From NCBI RefSeq assembly GCF_008692845.1, contig NZ_VXJW01000001.1, forward strand, positions 496,001 to 560,000: DNA of 64,000 bases, read 5' to 3'. This DNA comes from Salmonella enterica subsp. arizonae (GTDB lineage: Bacteria > Pseudomonadota > Gammaproteobacteria > Enterobacterales > Enterobacteriaceae). Shown piece by piece: positions 48,348 to 57,941 of the stretch (position 1 is its first letter; the number at the start of each line of letters is the position of its first letter). The notes below the pieces were generated by a model. The model had not been told where the DNA came from. It saw nothing but the letters and a program-made list of their open reading frames with translations, and ran no database searches. The position numbers and the translations under genes were made by a program.

Positions 48348-49399
48348 AGTTCCACACACATCCCTGTTTCAGCTGACTCATAAAGCGCTGCTACCAGTTG
48401 TTGAATAATAATTCCCTGTTCTGCGTCAGCGATTGTGACAGGGTCACCTTTAACGTGGTTCACAAACGCTTCCATGCTGCGAAAATGACGGTTGTCGTCG
48501 GCTTTCTCGCGCTGCAACAGCATAACCAGCTCACCGTCGCGATCGGTATACACCTGCGCTGGAAACAACGTTGCCCCCGCTTTGTCTCCGCAAAAATTCA
48601 CATTCATGATCGACTGTTCAGGAATGTTCAACGCAAACGAGGTTTCCAGACGCAGGATGCCACCGTTATGAAACTCAATGGTGCCAAACAGCGCATCTTC
48701 GACGGTGTAAGTTGTCGGATCCCATTCCCCAAATTGTCCGTTGTGCTTGCGCGTGCCAATTTTCTGAAAACTGTGCGCGTTAACGCGTTTCACTGCAGGG
48801 AAACCAAGCACGTACATCGCGGCATCAAGCATATGAATGCCGATATCAATCAGCGGCCCACCGCCCTGGAGTTCCTTATTGGTGAAAACGCCCCAGCCAG
48901 GCACGCCGCAACGGCGTAATGCCCGGGCGGTGGTGACATAGATTTCCCCTAACACGCCCGACATAACCTGCTCACGAAGCAGTTGCGTATCCAGCGCGAA
49001 ACGGTGATGGAAATCATAGGCCATTACTTTGCCCATCCGGTGGGCGGTGTTACACATCTCCAGAGCCTGATCGGGCGTCATCGCCGGCGGCTTTTCACAC
49101 ATCACATGACAACCCGCCTTTAACGCCATCATGGCGTGTTCATAATGAAAACGATTTGGTGAACAAACGCTGACGATATCCGGTTGAACATCGTGCAACA
49201 TTTTTTCCGGGTCGCTCCAGACTAAGGCGCTACCGTATTTATCTGCCAGCGCTTGCGCCTGAGACAGGCGGCTGTCACAGACAGCCACCAGTTCCAGATC
49301 GTCGCGGGTGCAGTAGTACGAAGCATGAACTTTATCCGCTACCTGGCCGGCGCCAATGATGGCGACCTGCAACGGAGAGCTTGTCATTGCACTTTTCAC
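48344..49399 (-). CDS. ycjS: Gfo/Idh/MocA-type glucoside dehydrogenase YcjS
   Basis: 351 residues with an N-terminal Rossmann fold (VAIIGAGQVADKVHASYY) and the EKPPAMTP motif of the Gfo/Idh/MocA family. In E. coli YcjS and YcjQ oxidise/reduce the C3 hydroxyl of glucosides around the epimerase YcjR. The GTG at 49399, preceded by AGAGGA, gives exactly the E. coli length; the open frame continues to 49525 but without family similarity. It is 10 bases after ycjR. Confidence 0.92.
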   Translation of the reverse strand: MKSAMTSSPLQVAIIGAGQVADKVHASYYCTRDDLELVAVCDSRLSQAQALADKYGSALVWSDPEKMLHDVQPDIVSVCSPNRFHYEHAMMALKAGCHVMCEKPPAMTPDQALEMCNTAHRMGKVMAYDFHHRFALDTQLLREQVMSGVLGEIYVTTARALRRCGVPGWGVFTNKELQGGGPLIDIGIHMLDAAMYVLGFPAVKRVNAHSFQKIGTRKHNGQFGEWDPTTYTVEDALFGTIEFHNGGILRLETSFALNIPEQSIMNVNFCGDKAGATLFPAQVYTDRDGELVMLLQREKADDNRHFRSMEAFVNHVKGDPVTIADAEQGIIIQQLVAALYESAETGMCVEL

Positions 49400-49409
49400 G
49401 GAGATCCTC

Positions 49410-50198
49410 TTAGCAGGTACGCAGCCACGCCAGCGACTGACGGTAGGCTTCAGCCAGATTTTCCGCCCGCACCCGGCCTTCATACACCACATACCCTTGG
49501 TAATTATCTTTCCGCAGTTGATCAAACAGCGCGGCGAAATTTAGCGTACCGGTTCCCGGCTGATAGCGATGATTATCGGCGATATGGATATGACCCAGCA
49601 GATCGCGGTTATCGTGCAGCGCCTGCGCCATATCGTCTTCTTCGATATTCATGTGATAGAAATCACCGATAATCTGCACATGTTTCAGGTCGTTTTCGAC
49701 GATATAGCGGCGCGCGTCGGCCAGGGTGTTGATCATATGATCCTGATAACGGTTGAGCGGTTCCAGGTACACGATAGTGCCGGTGCGTTCAGCGACTCTA
49801 TCGAGGTAACGCAGCGAGTCACTGACCATTTTGCGATCGCCTTCCAGGCTCCGCGGCGAGATCATTGGCGGCAGACGGAAGGTAAACATGCCCCATGCGG
49901 CAGGCACAATGATTCCCTGGCCTCCGACTTCCGCCAGCGCTTCCAGAATGCGTTCAATCTGCTTCAAGCCATTCAAACGGCGCTCTTCAATAAAATCGCC
50001 AATCCAGCCATCGTAACCGCCGCAGGCCGTTGTCACCGGCAGGCCGGTTTCTTTAATGGCCGCTTTAACTTCGGCGAGATTATTGACCAACAACTTGCCG
50101 TCTATCTCAAAACCATCAAATCCCATCTCTTTGATATAAAGAAATTTCTCCAGGATATTTTCCGGAAAGAAAGCCTGATTTTGTGTGCCAATTTTCAT
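49410..50198 (-). CDS. ycjR: Sugar epimerase YcjR (xylose-isomerase-like TIM barrel)
   Basis: 262 residues of the AP-endonuclease-2/xylose-isomerase-like family. Metal-binding residues are visible in VYLEPLNRYQDH, IIGDFYHMNIEEDD, GHIHIADNHR and YEGRV. E. coli YcjR epimerises 3-keto-glucosides at C4, working between the dehydrogenases YcjQ and YcjS, encoded on either side here. Tight spacing on both sides supports one transcript. Confidence 0.93.
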   Translation of the reverse strand: MKIGTQNQAFFPENILEKFLYIKEMGFDGFEIDGKLLVNNLAEVKAAIKETGLPVTTACGGYDGWIGDFIEERRLNGLKQIERILEALAEVGGQGIIVPAAWGMFTFRLPPMISPRSLEGDRKMVSDSLRYLDRVAERTGTIVYLEPLNRYQDHMINTLADARRYIVENDLKHVQIIGDFYHMNIEEDDMAQALHDNRDLLGHIHIADNHRYQPGTGTLNFAALFDQLRKDNYQGYVVYEGRVRAENLAEAYRQSLAWLRTC

Positions 50199-50216
50199 CT
50201 TCTACATTCCCTTGAA

Positions 50217-51269
50217 TTAAAACGTGACGCCCATCTTGATGCTCTTTTCCGGATGTCTGTCGACATACTCCATATAACTTTCCGGGCTGGAGGCAAAGGT
50301 CACGACCGGGTCAATAATCTCTTCGCAGTCGAGATAACCGTTCATCAGCAGTTCCCAGCAGGTCTCTTCAATACGTTTACGACTCCAGCGCGGATAGTCC
50401 GGATTAGGCTCGCTACAGGCGCGAGCGAAAACAATTTTGGCGTTGTTAAAATGCGCTTCGCGTCCCAGGTTGAACCCCGCCGTAAACGGTTTAGCGAAAG
50501 CCACGTAAGAAATCGTCCCGCCGTACGCCAGACCGCGCAGCGCAGATTGCAGCGCATCCGCATATCCGCTGGTTTCAATGATCACGTCGGCGCCCTGCTT
50601 ACCGGTCAGTTTCTTGATCTCCATTCCGACATCGGTTCCACCAGGATTGAAGCAGAAATCAGCGCCATGACGGCGAGCGATATCACAGCGATGCTCAATA
50701 GGATCAACACCAATCACCACAGATGCGCCGGCTTTTTTCGCCAGTTGCACCGCGATTTGTCCAATAGCGCCGAGGCCGACGATGACGACAAAATCACCGA
50801 CGCGCACATTGGCGTCACGTACCCCGCTCATAGCGAACTGCGCCGGGTCATAGCAGACCGCATTTTTCCATGAACCACCTTCCGGCATTTTGCGCAGCTT
50901 GTAGTTATTCACCGCGTTAATAATGACCGTCTCGGACAACGGACCATAACCGCATACCCGATCGCCCACGGCGTATTCGGTTACATCACTCCCACATTCA
51001 ATAATGTCGCCTACCACCATGTTGCCAAGCTGAAACTTACCGAATTCGATGCCGCGCGGCGCGCCTTCCGGTCTCGGCATAAACATCTGCCACTCAGAAT
51101 TAAAGTCCTCATCAATAAACGGACTGGCGGCGCGGAAATCGACCACCTCGGTCCCATGCTTCGGCGCCCCGTACAGCACGCGAATCTTCACTTCATTCTC
51201 TAAAATCGCACGATCTTCATACTCTACCAGCGCAGCAACGCGCGGTTGTGTGGCGATTAACTTTTTCAT
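50217..51269 (-). CDS. ycjQ: Zinc-type medium-chain dehydrogenase YcjQ
   Basis: 350 residues; MDR fold with nucleotide motif VIVGLGAIGQIAVQLA (about 175-190) and an N-terminal GroES-like domain (MVVGDIIECGSDVTEYAVGDRV). The E. coli homologue is a D-guloside/glucoside 3-dehydrogenase that pairs with YcjS and YcjR. The C-terminal half ends HPEKSIKMGVTF. It lies 28 bases after the permease gene ycjP. Confidence 0.93.
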   Translation of the reverse strand: MKKLIATQPRVAALVEYEDRAILENEVKIRVLYGAPKHGTEVVDFRAASPFIDEDFNSEWQMFMPRPEGAPRGIEFGKFQLGNMVVGDIIECGSDVTEYAVGDRVCGYGPLSETVIINAVNNYKLRKMPEGGSWKNAVCYDPAQFAMSGVRDANVRVGDFVVIVGLGAIGQIAVQLAKKAGASVVIGVDPIEHRCDIARRHGADFCFNPGGTDVGMEIKKLTGKQGADVIIETSGYADALQSALRGLAYGGTISYVAFAKPFTAGFNLGREAHFNNAKIVFARACSEPNPDYPRWSRKRIEETCWELLMNGYLDCEEIIDPVVTFASSPESYMEYVDRHPEKSIKMGVTF

Positions 51270-51297
51270 CTGTAACTCCTTGATTAAAATGGCCGCC

Positions 51298-52140
51298 TTA
51301 GCCCTTCACGCCGCCAGCGGTCAAACCACTCTTAATAAAACGTTCGGAAAGCGCGTACATCACCACCACAGGTAATGCTGTTACCAACGACGCTGCCATC
51401 ATGCGCCCCCAGATATAGTCAGGCGTACTGAACAGCGTGTTCAGGCCCACCGGCAACGTGAAGTTGCTGGCGCTGGAGAGGAAAATCGACGCAAAAAGAT
51501 AGTCGTTCCAGGCCACCATAAAGCAGTAGACAAAGACCGATACCAGCCCTGACATCGCCAGCGGAACGGTGATGCGAAAGATGATTTGCAGACGATTCAG
51601 TCCATCCATCATCGCCGCTTCTTCGATCTCATCCGGGATAGTGTCGAAGTAGCTTTTCAGCATGAACACCGCCGTGGGTAAGGTCTGGGTGACCATGGTG
51701 ATAATGAGCGCCATTTCGGTATCGTAGATGCCAAGCGCAGTGATAATTTTGAACAGCGGCACCACCAGTAAAATGCCGGAAAACATGTACACGGTATAAA
51801 AGCTGGCGTTGATGGTCGTCCGTCCTTTAAAGCGTAAGCGGGAGAGCGCATACGCTCCGAGCATACCTAAAAACACCGCGACAACCGATGACATGACCGA
51901 GACCACCATGCTATTGCGGAAATAGTCGACGAACGGAAAAATCAGCGGATTAAAAATGTCGACATAGTGTTCCAGCGTCCAGTGCTGCGGGAAAAGCGTC
52001 GGATGTAATGAAATGGCTTCTTTTGCGCTCTTAAACGACGTCATCAGCATCACAAAAAAAGGAAAAAGCGTGATGATAAGGAAAACGATCAGTCCGCAAT
52101 AAAAACCGATCCGCCCAGCTTTACGTTTATTTGTTGCCAT
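51298..52140 (-). CDS. ycjP: ABC sugar permease YcjP (MalG-like)
   Basis: 280-residue inner-membrane permease with six predicted helices and the EAA loop EEAAMMDGLNRLQIIFRITVP that contacts the ATPase. It is the MalG-type half of the YcjO/YcjP pair. It overlaps the end of ycjO by 14 bases, so translation is coupled. Confidence 0.94.
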   Translation of the reverse strand: MATNKRKAGRIGFYCGLIVFLIITLFPFFVMLMTSFKSAKEAISLHPTLFPQHWTLEHYVDIFNPLIFPFVDYFRNSMVVSVMSSVVAVFLGMLGAYALSRLRFKGRTTINASFYTVYMFSGILLVVPLFKIITALGIYDTEMALIITMVTQTLPTAVFMLKSYFDTIPDEIEEAAMMDGLNRLQIIFRITVPLAMSGLVSVFVYCFMVAWNDYLFASIFLSSASNFTLPVGLNTLFSTPDYIWGRMMAASLVTALPVVVMYALSERFIKSGLTAGGVKG

Positions 52141-53008
52141 TGAGATTCACCCGTTTTCTGGTCAGCAAGATGACGGCAAAAATGATGATAAAGAGCACGA
52201 CGGAGATCGCAGCCGCTTTACCTAAGTCATTAAATGCAAATGCTGTTTTGTAGAGATACACGCCGAGAATATCGACTTTCGTGGTCAGCAGATAAACATC
52301 AGCGAACATATAAAACATCCAGATGGTACGCAGGGTTATAACGGTCGCTAATACCGGCATAATGGCGGGCAGCGTAACGATGCAAAAGCGTTGCCAGGCA
52401 TTCGCGCCATCCATTTCCGCAGCTTCATAGAGCGATTTATCAATCGTCTGCAAAATCGCCAGAAATGAAATAAAGGCATACGGGAAATAACGCCAGATCG
52501 CGAACAGCACCACTAATACGAAGCTGCTACCTGGATTGTCAAACCACAGCGGCGCGCGATCGTAGAGGCGCAGCAGATCTACGCCAAGATAGTTCACAAT
52601 GCCGTAGCCGTTGTTGAACATGTATTTCCAGGCAAAAACTAACGAGATTGACGGCGTTACGTAAGAAAGAATCACCAATGAGCGCGCCGTTTTACGCAGA
52701 CGAAACTCTCGGTTGAAAAACATCGCTACGCCCAGCCCCAGCGCCGTACTGCCTGCCACCACCAGCGCGGTGTACCAGACTGTCATCCATAATGAATGCC
52801 AGAAGCCAGGATCGGAAAGGATGCTGATATAGTTGCTTAACCCAACAAAAGTAGACGCAATCTGTGGGTTTAGCGGCAAACGCAAGAAACTGATTTCGAT
52901 ATTCGATATCATCGGCCATGCGACTAACCCGCCCAGCAGCAACAAACTGGGCGCCAGTAGTAACATCGCGAATGGCATATCGGAGCGACCGGAAAAAAAC
53001 CTATTCAT
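52127..53008 (-). CDS. ycjO: ABC sugar permease YcjO (MalF-like)
   Basis: 293-residue permease with six predicted helices; the EAA loop reads YEAAEMDGANAWQRFCIVTLP near residue 205. It partners with YcjP and receives substrate from the lipoprotein YcjN encoded 20 bases upstream. It starts MNRFFSGRSDMPFAMLLLAP. Confidence 0.94.
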   Translation of the reverse strand: MNRFFSGRSDMPFAMLLLAPSLLLLGGLVAWPMISNIEISFLRLPLNPQIASTFVGLSNYISILSDPGFWHSLWMTVWYTALVVAGSTALGLGVAMFFNREFRLRKTARSLVILSYVTPSISLVFAWKYMFNNGYGIVNYLGVDLLRLYDRAPLWFDNPGSSFVLVVLFAIWRYFPYAFISFLAILQTIDKSLYEAAEMDGANAWQRFCIVTLPAIMPVLATVITLRTIWMFYMFADVYLLTTKVDILGVYLYKTAFAFNDLGKAAAISVVLFIIIFAVILLTRKRVNLNGNK

Positions 53009-53028
53009 AACAGCTTTCCACGTCCGTG

Positions 53029-54321
53029 TTAGCGTTGTTCAACAAGGGCATCCAGTTTTTGCTGGCTTTCCTTGATCGTCGAAGACAGACTGGCCTTACC
53101 CACCGTCACGTTATGCACCATTGAGCTCACCACGCCCGAACCGGTGACATCGCCCATACGGGTAAAGTTCTTATCCCCAACTGCGCCGAATACCTGGATA
53201 TTAGGCAGCTCGGCAATCAACTGGTAAGGGAGGTCGCCCAGCGCTTTGATCACCGCGTTTTCCTTCCAGGTTGCCGTATTTACTACGGCTTTATTCACTG
53301 GTAATGCCGCCCCTGGCGACATCATCACCCAATCGGCGATGTTGTCCGCCTGTTCCATAAAGGCGACAAATTTTTCTGCCGCCTCCGTCTCTTCTTTTTT
53401 CTGCCCCGTGGTGATCGTCAGCGATGTCAACATGCCGTACACCGCAGACGTTTTTTCAGTGGGAACAACAAAGCCCACGTTCTGCGGATCGCCCTCTTTA
53501 ATGACCGCCGGGAGAATATACGTGGAGTACATCGCCATCGGCGCCGTACCGTTCATGAAGGCATCTTTAACTTCCATAATGTCGTTCGAGCCCGGCATGG
53601 TGTTGTCCGCCAGTGAACGGTAATACTCCAGCGCCCGGTGCATTTCCGGCGTATCGAGAGTAATCTGTCCTTCAGCGTTAAAAACATTGGCCTGATTGGA
53701 TAAGGCGAACTGCGAGAACGACTGTTCAGTCAATACGCTTTCCGCCGTTGGCAACGCGATACCGTATTTCTTATTCGCGGGATCATTTAATTTCTGCGCA
53801 ACGGTTAATAACTGCTGCCAGTTTTTCGGCTCTTCCAGCCCGGCTTTCGCCAGTACATCTTTGCGATACCAGATGCCGCCAATCCAGGCGCTAACCGGAA
53901 CGCCTGTCCATGCGGTGCCATCTTCTGTACGCACAATACGCAGCACACCGTCATAAAAGGTATTTTCGCCCAAGTGCTGAATAACATTTGCAACGGCGTT
54001 ACGATCAATCAGTTGCTCTTTATCCATCACTTTGGCGTAATCGTGACTGGTCTCAATAACCTCCGGCAGCGAGCCGCTTCGCGCCAGCGTGATGACTTTT
54101 GTGTTATAAGCATCTTCTTCTACAGGGACTTGTTTTACAGTAATGTCAGGATTTTCCTTTTCGAAACGGGCAATAAGTTGACTAATAACGGCCTGACGCT
54201 CTTGCTCCACCGAAGAGTGCATAAACTCAATGGAAGTATTCGATTTTTTCTGGTCATTGCATCCTGAAATCAGGGCGCAGGAAACCAGTGCTGATAACAG
54301 CACAATTTTAGTTTTGAGCAT
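53029..54321 (-). CDS. ycjN: ABC sugar-binding lipoprotein YcjN
   Basis: 430-residue family 1 solute-binding protein with a lipoprotein signal (MLKTKIVLLSALVSCALISGC, lipobox ISGC). It is membrane-anchored in the periplasm and feeds YcjOP. The body starts IEFMHSSVEQERQAVISQLI, and DAFMNGTAPMAMYSTY is the typical family motif. The natural ligand is probably a glucoside such as kojibiose or glucosylglycerate, inferred from the enzymes of the operon. Confidence 0.94.
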   Translation of the reverse strand: MLKTKIVLLSALVSCALISGCNDQKKSNTSIEFMHSSVEQERQAVISQLIARFEKENPDITVKQVPVEEDAYNTKVITLARSGSLPEVIETSHDYAKVMDKEQLIDRNAVANVIQHLGENTFYDGVLRIVRTEDGTAWTGVPVSAWIGGIWYRKDVLAKAGLEEPKNWQQLLTVAQKLNDPANKKYGIALPTAESVLTEQSFSQFALSNQANVFNAEGQITLDTPEMHRALEYYRSLADNTMPGSNDIMEVKDAFMNGTAPMAMYSTYILPAVIKEGDPQNVGFVVPTEKTSAVYGMLTSLTITTGQKKEETEAAEKFVAFMEQADNIADWVMMSPGAALPVNKAVVNTATWKENAVIKALGDLPYQLIAELPNIQVFGAVGDKNFTRMGDVTGSGVVSSMVHNVTVGKASLSSTIKESQQKLDALVEQR

Positions 54322-54334
54322 AAAATGTTCCTTG

Positions 54335-56023
54335 TTATTTTTTAATCCACAGAACCTGCCAGGGGTGTAGCGTTAATACCTCGCCGGTGAGATTCGTTTC
54401 GCTAATTAAATCAGTACCCTGAAACTTTTTACTATTAATGGTATTTATGTTATCGCTGACATTAAACAAAGCGACAATGGACTCTCCCGTTTTTGCCACT
54501 CTCTCTATTTGCATAACACAAGGTGATATATTTTTAATGGAAAATTGGCTTTCTGGATGAAAAGCTTTATTATTTCGCCGAATCGCGATAAGTCTGGATA
54601 AGGCATGATAGACGCGATATCTTAACGTTGTCTCATCCATTAATTCCGCTTCAATTTCTGTGCGCCGGTATTTCTTTCTATTAATCGCCCGGTTATACCC
54701 CAGTTGTGTCACGCCGTCATAATCGTTACGGGAACCCAGAATACTTTGTATATATATCGCCGGCACGCCTGGAAAAGAGAGTAAAATGGCGTGAGCCAGA
54801 ATAAATCTGGCGAGGCGTTGATCGTCAGTACTATATCGATCGCTAAGCGCATCCATATACGTCACGTTTATTTCATAAGGGCTTCGGCTACCGTCCGGGT
54901 TATTTTTCCAGTTAACCAGCGCGCCTTCTTGTTGTAAGTCCTCTACCAGCTTCAGTATCTCGTCTTCCGGCAAAAGACCGCGTAATGGATTAAGCCCAAT
55001 ACCGTCATGAGACGCAAGGAAATTGAACCAGGTCGTATTTTCTGAGGGAAGCGTCAAAGATTGCGCCCATGAACACAGCGCGCGTACATCCTGGCCGTGA
55101 ACGGCATGAAGCACCAGCGGCGGCAGTGAAAACTGATAGACCATATGCGCTTCATCTTCGCCGTTCCCCAGATATGCAATGTTGTCTTTATGCGGAACAT
55201 TGGTCTCAGTAATAATGACCGTACCTGGCGCGACGTCATCCGTAATAGCGCGAAAGAGCTTAATCAGCAGATGTGTCTGTGGTAAATGAATACAGGTGGT
55301 ACCCGGTATTTTCCACATAAACCCTACCGCGTCCAGACGGATATAATCAGCCCCTTTCTCTAAATAAGTCAGCAGTACATCGACCATCGCCAGCAAAACA
55401 TCCGGACAACGATAGTTGAGATCAATCTGGTCATCGCTGAAGGTTGTCCATAGATGATGAACAGACTTGTCCTTCAGGGTAAATGGCGTGAGCAACGGTA
55501 AGGCGCGTGGTCGGGTGACTGCGCTAAGATCGGTTGATGGGTCTACGGCAATAAAGAAATTTTCAAAGCCAGGCGCTTGTTGCAAATAATGGTTGAACCA
55601 CTCACTCTTTGCCGACATATGATTGCAAACAAAGTCAAACATAAGTTGACTGCTCTGGCTGAGATCACTGATATCTTCCCAATCGCCCGTTTCAGGTGCG
55701 ACCTGATAATAATCTACGACTGAAAAACCGTCATCCGAAGACCACGGACAAAAAGGTAATAGATGGAGATGAGAAAAAATAGCCGCCAGCCATTGTCGAT
55801 GAAATTTATTAAATGTTGGTAACGGCTTTGATGTATCACTGTGAAACTGGTCAGCGTAAGTAATGAGCACCACATCCCTTTCGTCCCAGTGCGTTTTACG
55901 CTTTTTTGAAATTAATAATCGTGCTTTTTCAATGCGTGAGTTCAGCGCCTCGTAATGTCGTGGCGTAAATGTCTTTCCATAGATTTCTGACAGGTATTTC
56001 TCGATTTTTTGATTCACTTTCAT
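54335..56023 (-). CDS. ycjM: Glucosylglycerate phosphorylase-type GH13_18 enzyme YcjM
   Basis: 562-residue GH13 subfamily 18 enzyme, the sucrose-phosphorylase group. Catalytic residues are in the expected motifs: nucleophile Asp in YIRLDAVGF, acid/base Glu in IITETNVPH, and the stabiliser in FLASHDGIGL. The E. coli enzyme phosphorolyses glucosylglycerate to alpha-glucose 1-phosphate and glycerate. It is the first gene of the leftward ycjMNOPQRSTUV-ompG unit, so the operon promoter should lie between 56024 and 56205. Confidence 0.94.
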   Translation of the reverse strand: MKVNQKIEKYLSEIYGKTFTPRHYEALNSRIEKARLLISKKRKTHWDERDVVLITYADQFHSDTSKPLPTFNKFHRQWLAAIFSHLHLLPFCPWSSDDGFSVVDYYQVAPETGDWEDISDLSQSSQLMFDFVCNHMSAKSEWFNHYLQQAPGFENFFIAVDPSTDLSAVTRPRALPLLTPFTLKDKSVHHLWTTFSDDQIDLNYRCPDVLLAMVDVLLTYLEKGADYIRLDAVGFMWKIPGTTCIHLPQTHLLIKLFRAITDDVAPGTVIITETNVPHKDNIAYLGNGEDEAHMVYQFSLPPLVLHAVHGQDVRALCSWAQSLTLPSENTTWFNFLASHDGIGLNPLRGLLPEDEILKLVEDLQQEGALVNWKNNPDGSRSPYEINVTYMDALSDRYSTDDQRLARFILAHAILLSFPGVPAIYIQSILGSRNDYDGVTQLGYNRAINRKKYRRTEIEAELMDETTLRYRVYHALSRLIAIRRNNKAFHPESQFSIKNISPCVMQIERVAKTGESIVALFNVSDNINTINSKKFQGTDLISETNLTGEVLTLHPWQVLWIKK

Positions 56024-56205
56024 TTCTCATGGTAGCGGTCCCACGAAACAAAAGACTACTCCGCGAAAAATAAGCTGTCAATCTGGATGATGCGGCGGAA
56101 AGCCGCTAAAAAAGACTTTTGGCAGCCCAAAAATCATATTTGTGAGCTGCCGCAAGTTAAAGAGTGATTTGTGATCTAACTGTTACATCTATATTATTTT
56201 GGTAA
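56024..56205. promoter_or_regulatory. ycjM upstream region; pspE absent
   Basis: About 180 bases between the ycjM start and the pspD stop. A hairpin GGCAGC / GCTGCC at about 56121-56152 may terminate the psp transcript. There is no trace of the rhodanese gene pspE, which fills this position in E. coli. Confidence 0.6.
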
Positions 56206-56436
56206 TCAGGTACGATTTCCCCTGTAGCGTTTCGCAATTTTAGCGGCTGCGCGATTCAATAATGGCTCCAGTGCAAACGCCAACAACATTTTAAGCGGGC
56301 GGCGGGCGACGGATTTTACCGCCCATCCTGCCACACCGGCAGGCCCGTAGCGTAGCGCGGTCAATAGAACCAGCTTACCTGCTATTTTGAAGCCGGGCTT
56401 TACCTTCTGCCCGGCGCGTTGCCAGCGAGTATTCAT
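56206..56436 (-). CDS. pspD: Phage shock protein D
   Basis: 76 residues, [20 protein letters not shown] with a central hydrophobic segment ([20 protein letters not shown]) and a basic C-terminus. It is a peripheral inner-membrane member of the Psp envelope-stress system with a poorly defined role. I take ATG 56436, matching the E. coli N-terminus, rather than an in-frame start at 56457 that would abut pspC. Confidence 0.9.
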   Translation of the reverse strand: MNTRWQRAGQKVKPGFKIAGKLVLLTALRYGPAGVAGWAVKSVARRPLKMLLAFALEPLLNRAAAKIAKRYRGNRT

Positions 56437-56457
56437 CTTCACCTTCCCGATTATCAC

Positions 56458-56817
56458 TTACAGTTGACGGAAACGGCTACGCAATGTGAACGTATCTGAC
56501 GTTACGTACCGTTCCATGTCTCGCAAACGCTTTTCGCCTGCGGCAAGTTCCCGGTCCACGGCATCCAGCAGTTCGCCGCTGTTCGGCTGCGATTCGCTTG
56601 TGGCCAGATTATCCGGCATAGGGTCCAATATAAAAGAAAGGACGATATAGGCCACTACGGTAAAAAACGCCAGACCAAAGAAAATCGACAGCACCACCAG
56701 AATACGCACCAACTTTACCGGTACATCAAGGTAGTCGGCGATCCCAGCGCAAACGCCACGCAACATGCCCTTTTGCGGCATACGCCATAGTTTTTTATTC
56801 AGATTGATTCCACCCAT
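56458..56817 (-). CDS. pspC: Phage shock protein C
   Basis: 119-residue inner-membrane protein with a PspC domain: cytoplasmic amphipathic GMLRGVCAGIADYLDVPVKL, one or two hydrophobic helices (VRILVVLSIFFGLAFFTVVAYIVLSF, split in two here) and a C-terminal leucine-zipper-like region ending FTLRSRFRQL. With PspB it senses inner-membrane stress and binds PspA, freeing PspF. Its ATG overlaps the pspB stop by one base. Confidence 0.95.
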   Translation of the reverse strand: MGGINLNKKLWRMPQKGMLRGVCAGIADYLDVPVKLVRILVVLSIFFGLAFFTVVAYIVLSFILDPMPDNLATSESQPNSGELLDAVDRELAAGEKRLRDMERYVTSDTFTLRSRFRQL

Positions 56818-57041
56818 TAGCGCTCTCTCCAGTTCGGATGCTCTGCATCAAGAATGTCTTCCAGCGCCTGAATGCGCTCGCGCATACGTTGCGCGTCGTC
56901 TGTGAGTTGCAGTAAGCGTTGCTGCTCGCTTTGCGACAGTTCTCCCCGACCGGCTCGGTTGCTGTAATGCAGCCACAGCCAAATCGGTAACACAAACAAC
57001 ACAAAAATGGTTAACGGGATGGCCAGAAATAGCGCGCTCAT
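56817..57041 (-). CDS. pspB: Phage shock protein B
   Basis: 74-residue inner-membrane protein: one N-terminal helix (MSALFLAIPLTIFVLFVLPI) and a cytoplasmic coiled-coil rich in Glu/Gln/Arg (SEQQRLLQLTDDAQRMRERI). It works with PspC as the sensor pair of the Psp response. It lies 61 bases after pspA in one transcript. Confidence 0.95.
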   Translation of the reverse strand: MSALFLAIPLTIFVLFVLPIWLWLHYSNRAGRGELSQSEQQRLLQLTDDAQRMRERIQALEDILDAEHPNWRER

Positions 57042-57102
57042 GCGTTCTCCTTACACCTAAAGCTGATGAGCGGCGACGCGAAACGGCGCCGCCATTGTCT
57101 CG

Positions 57103-57774
<672 letters not shown>

Positions 57775-57826
57775 TCAATCCTCACATAATGTTCTGTTAA
57801 CGGGCGATGCCCTGCTGCATGGTTAA

Positions 57827-57843
57827 TACAATTTGCGTGCCAA
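57827..57843 (-). promoter_or_regulatory. Sigma-54 promoter of pspABCD
   Basis: On the minus strand TTGGCACGCAAATTGTA contains the -24 TGGCACG and -12 TTGTA elements with the fixed spacing of a sigma-54 promoter, about 56 bases before the pspA start. PspF, the divergently encoded enhancer-binding protein, activates this promoter. Confidence 0.85.
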
Positions 57844-57941
57844 CTTTTTATCTTATTGATAGTAAATAAATTTTATTGTTTTACCTCATCAGTAAAAAAG
57901 GATAAAGTGGTGAGAAACACTAATAAGTGGTGATTTTCATC

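Noticed and set aside
49569-50873. 434-codon plus-strand frame
   Set aside because: It is the antisense of ycjR and ycjQ, both of which are certain genes in an operon.
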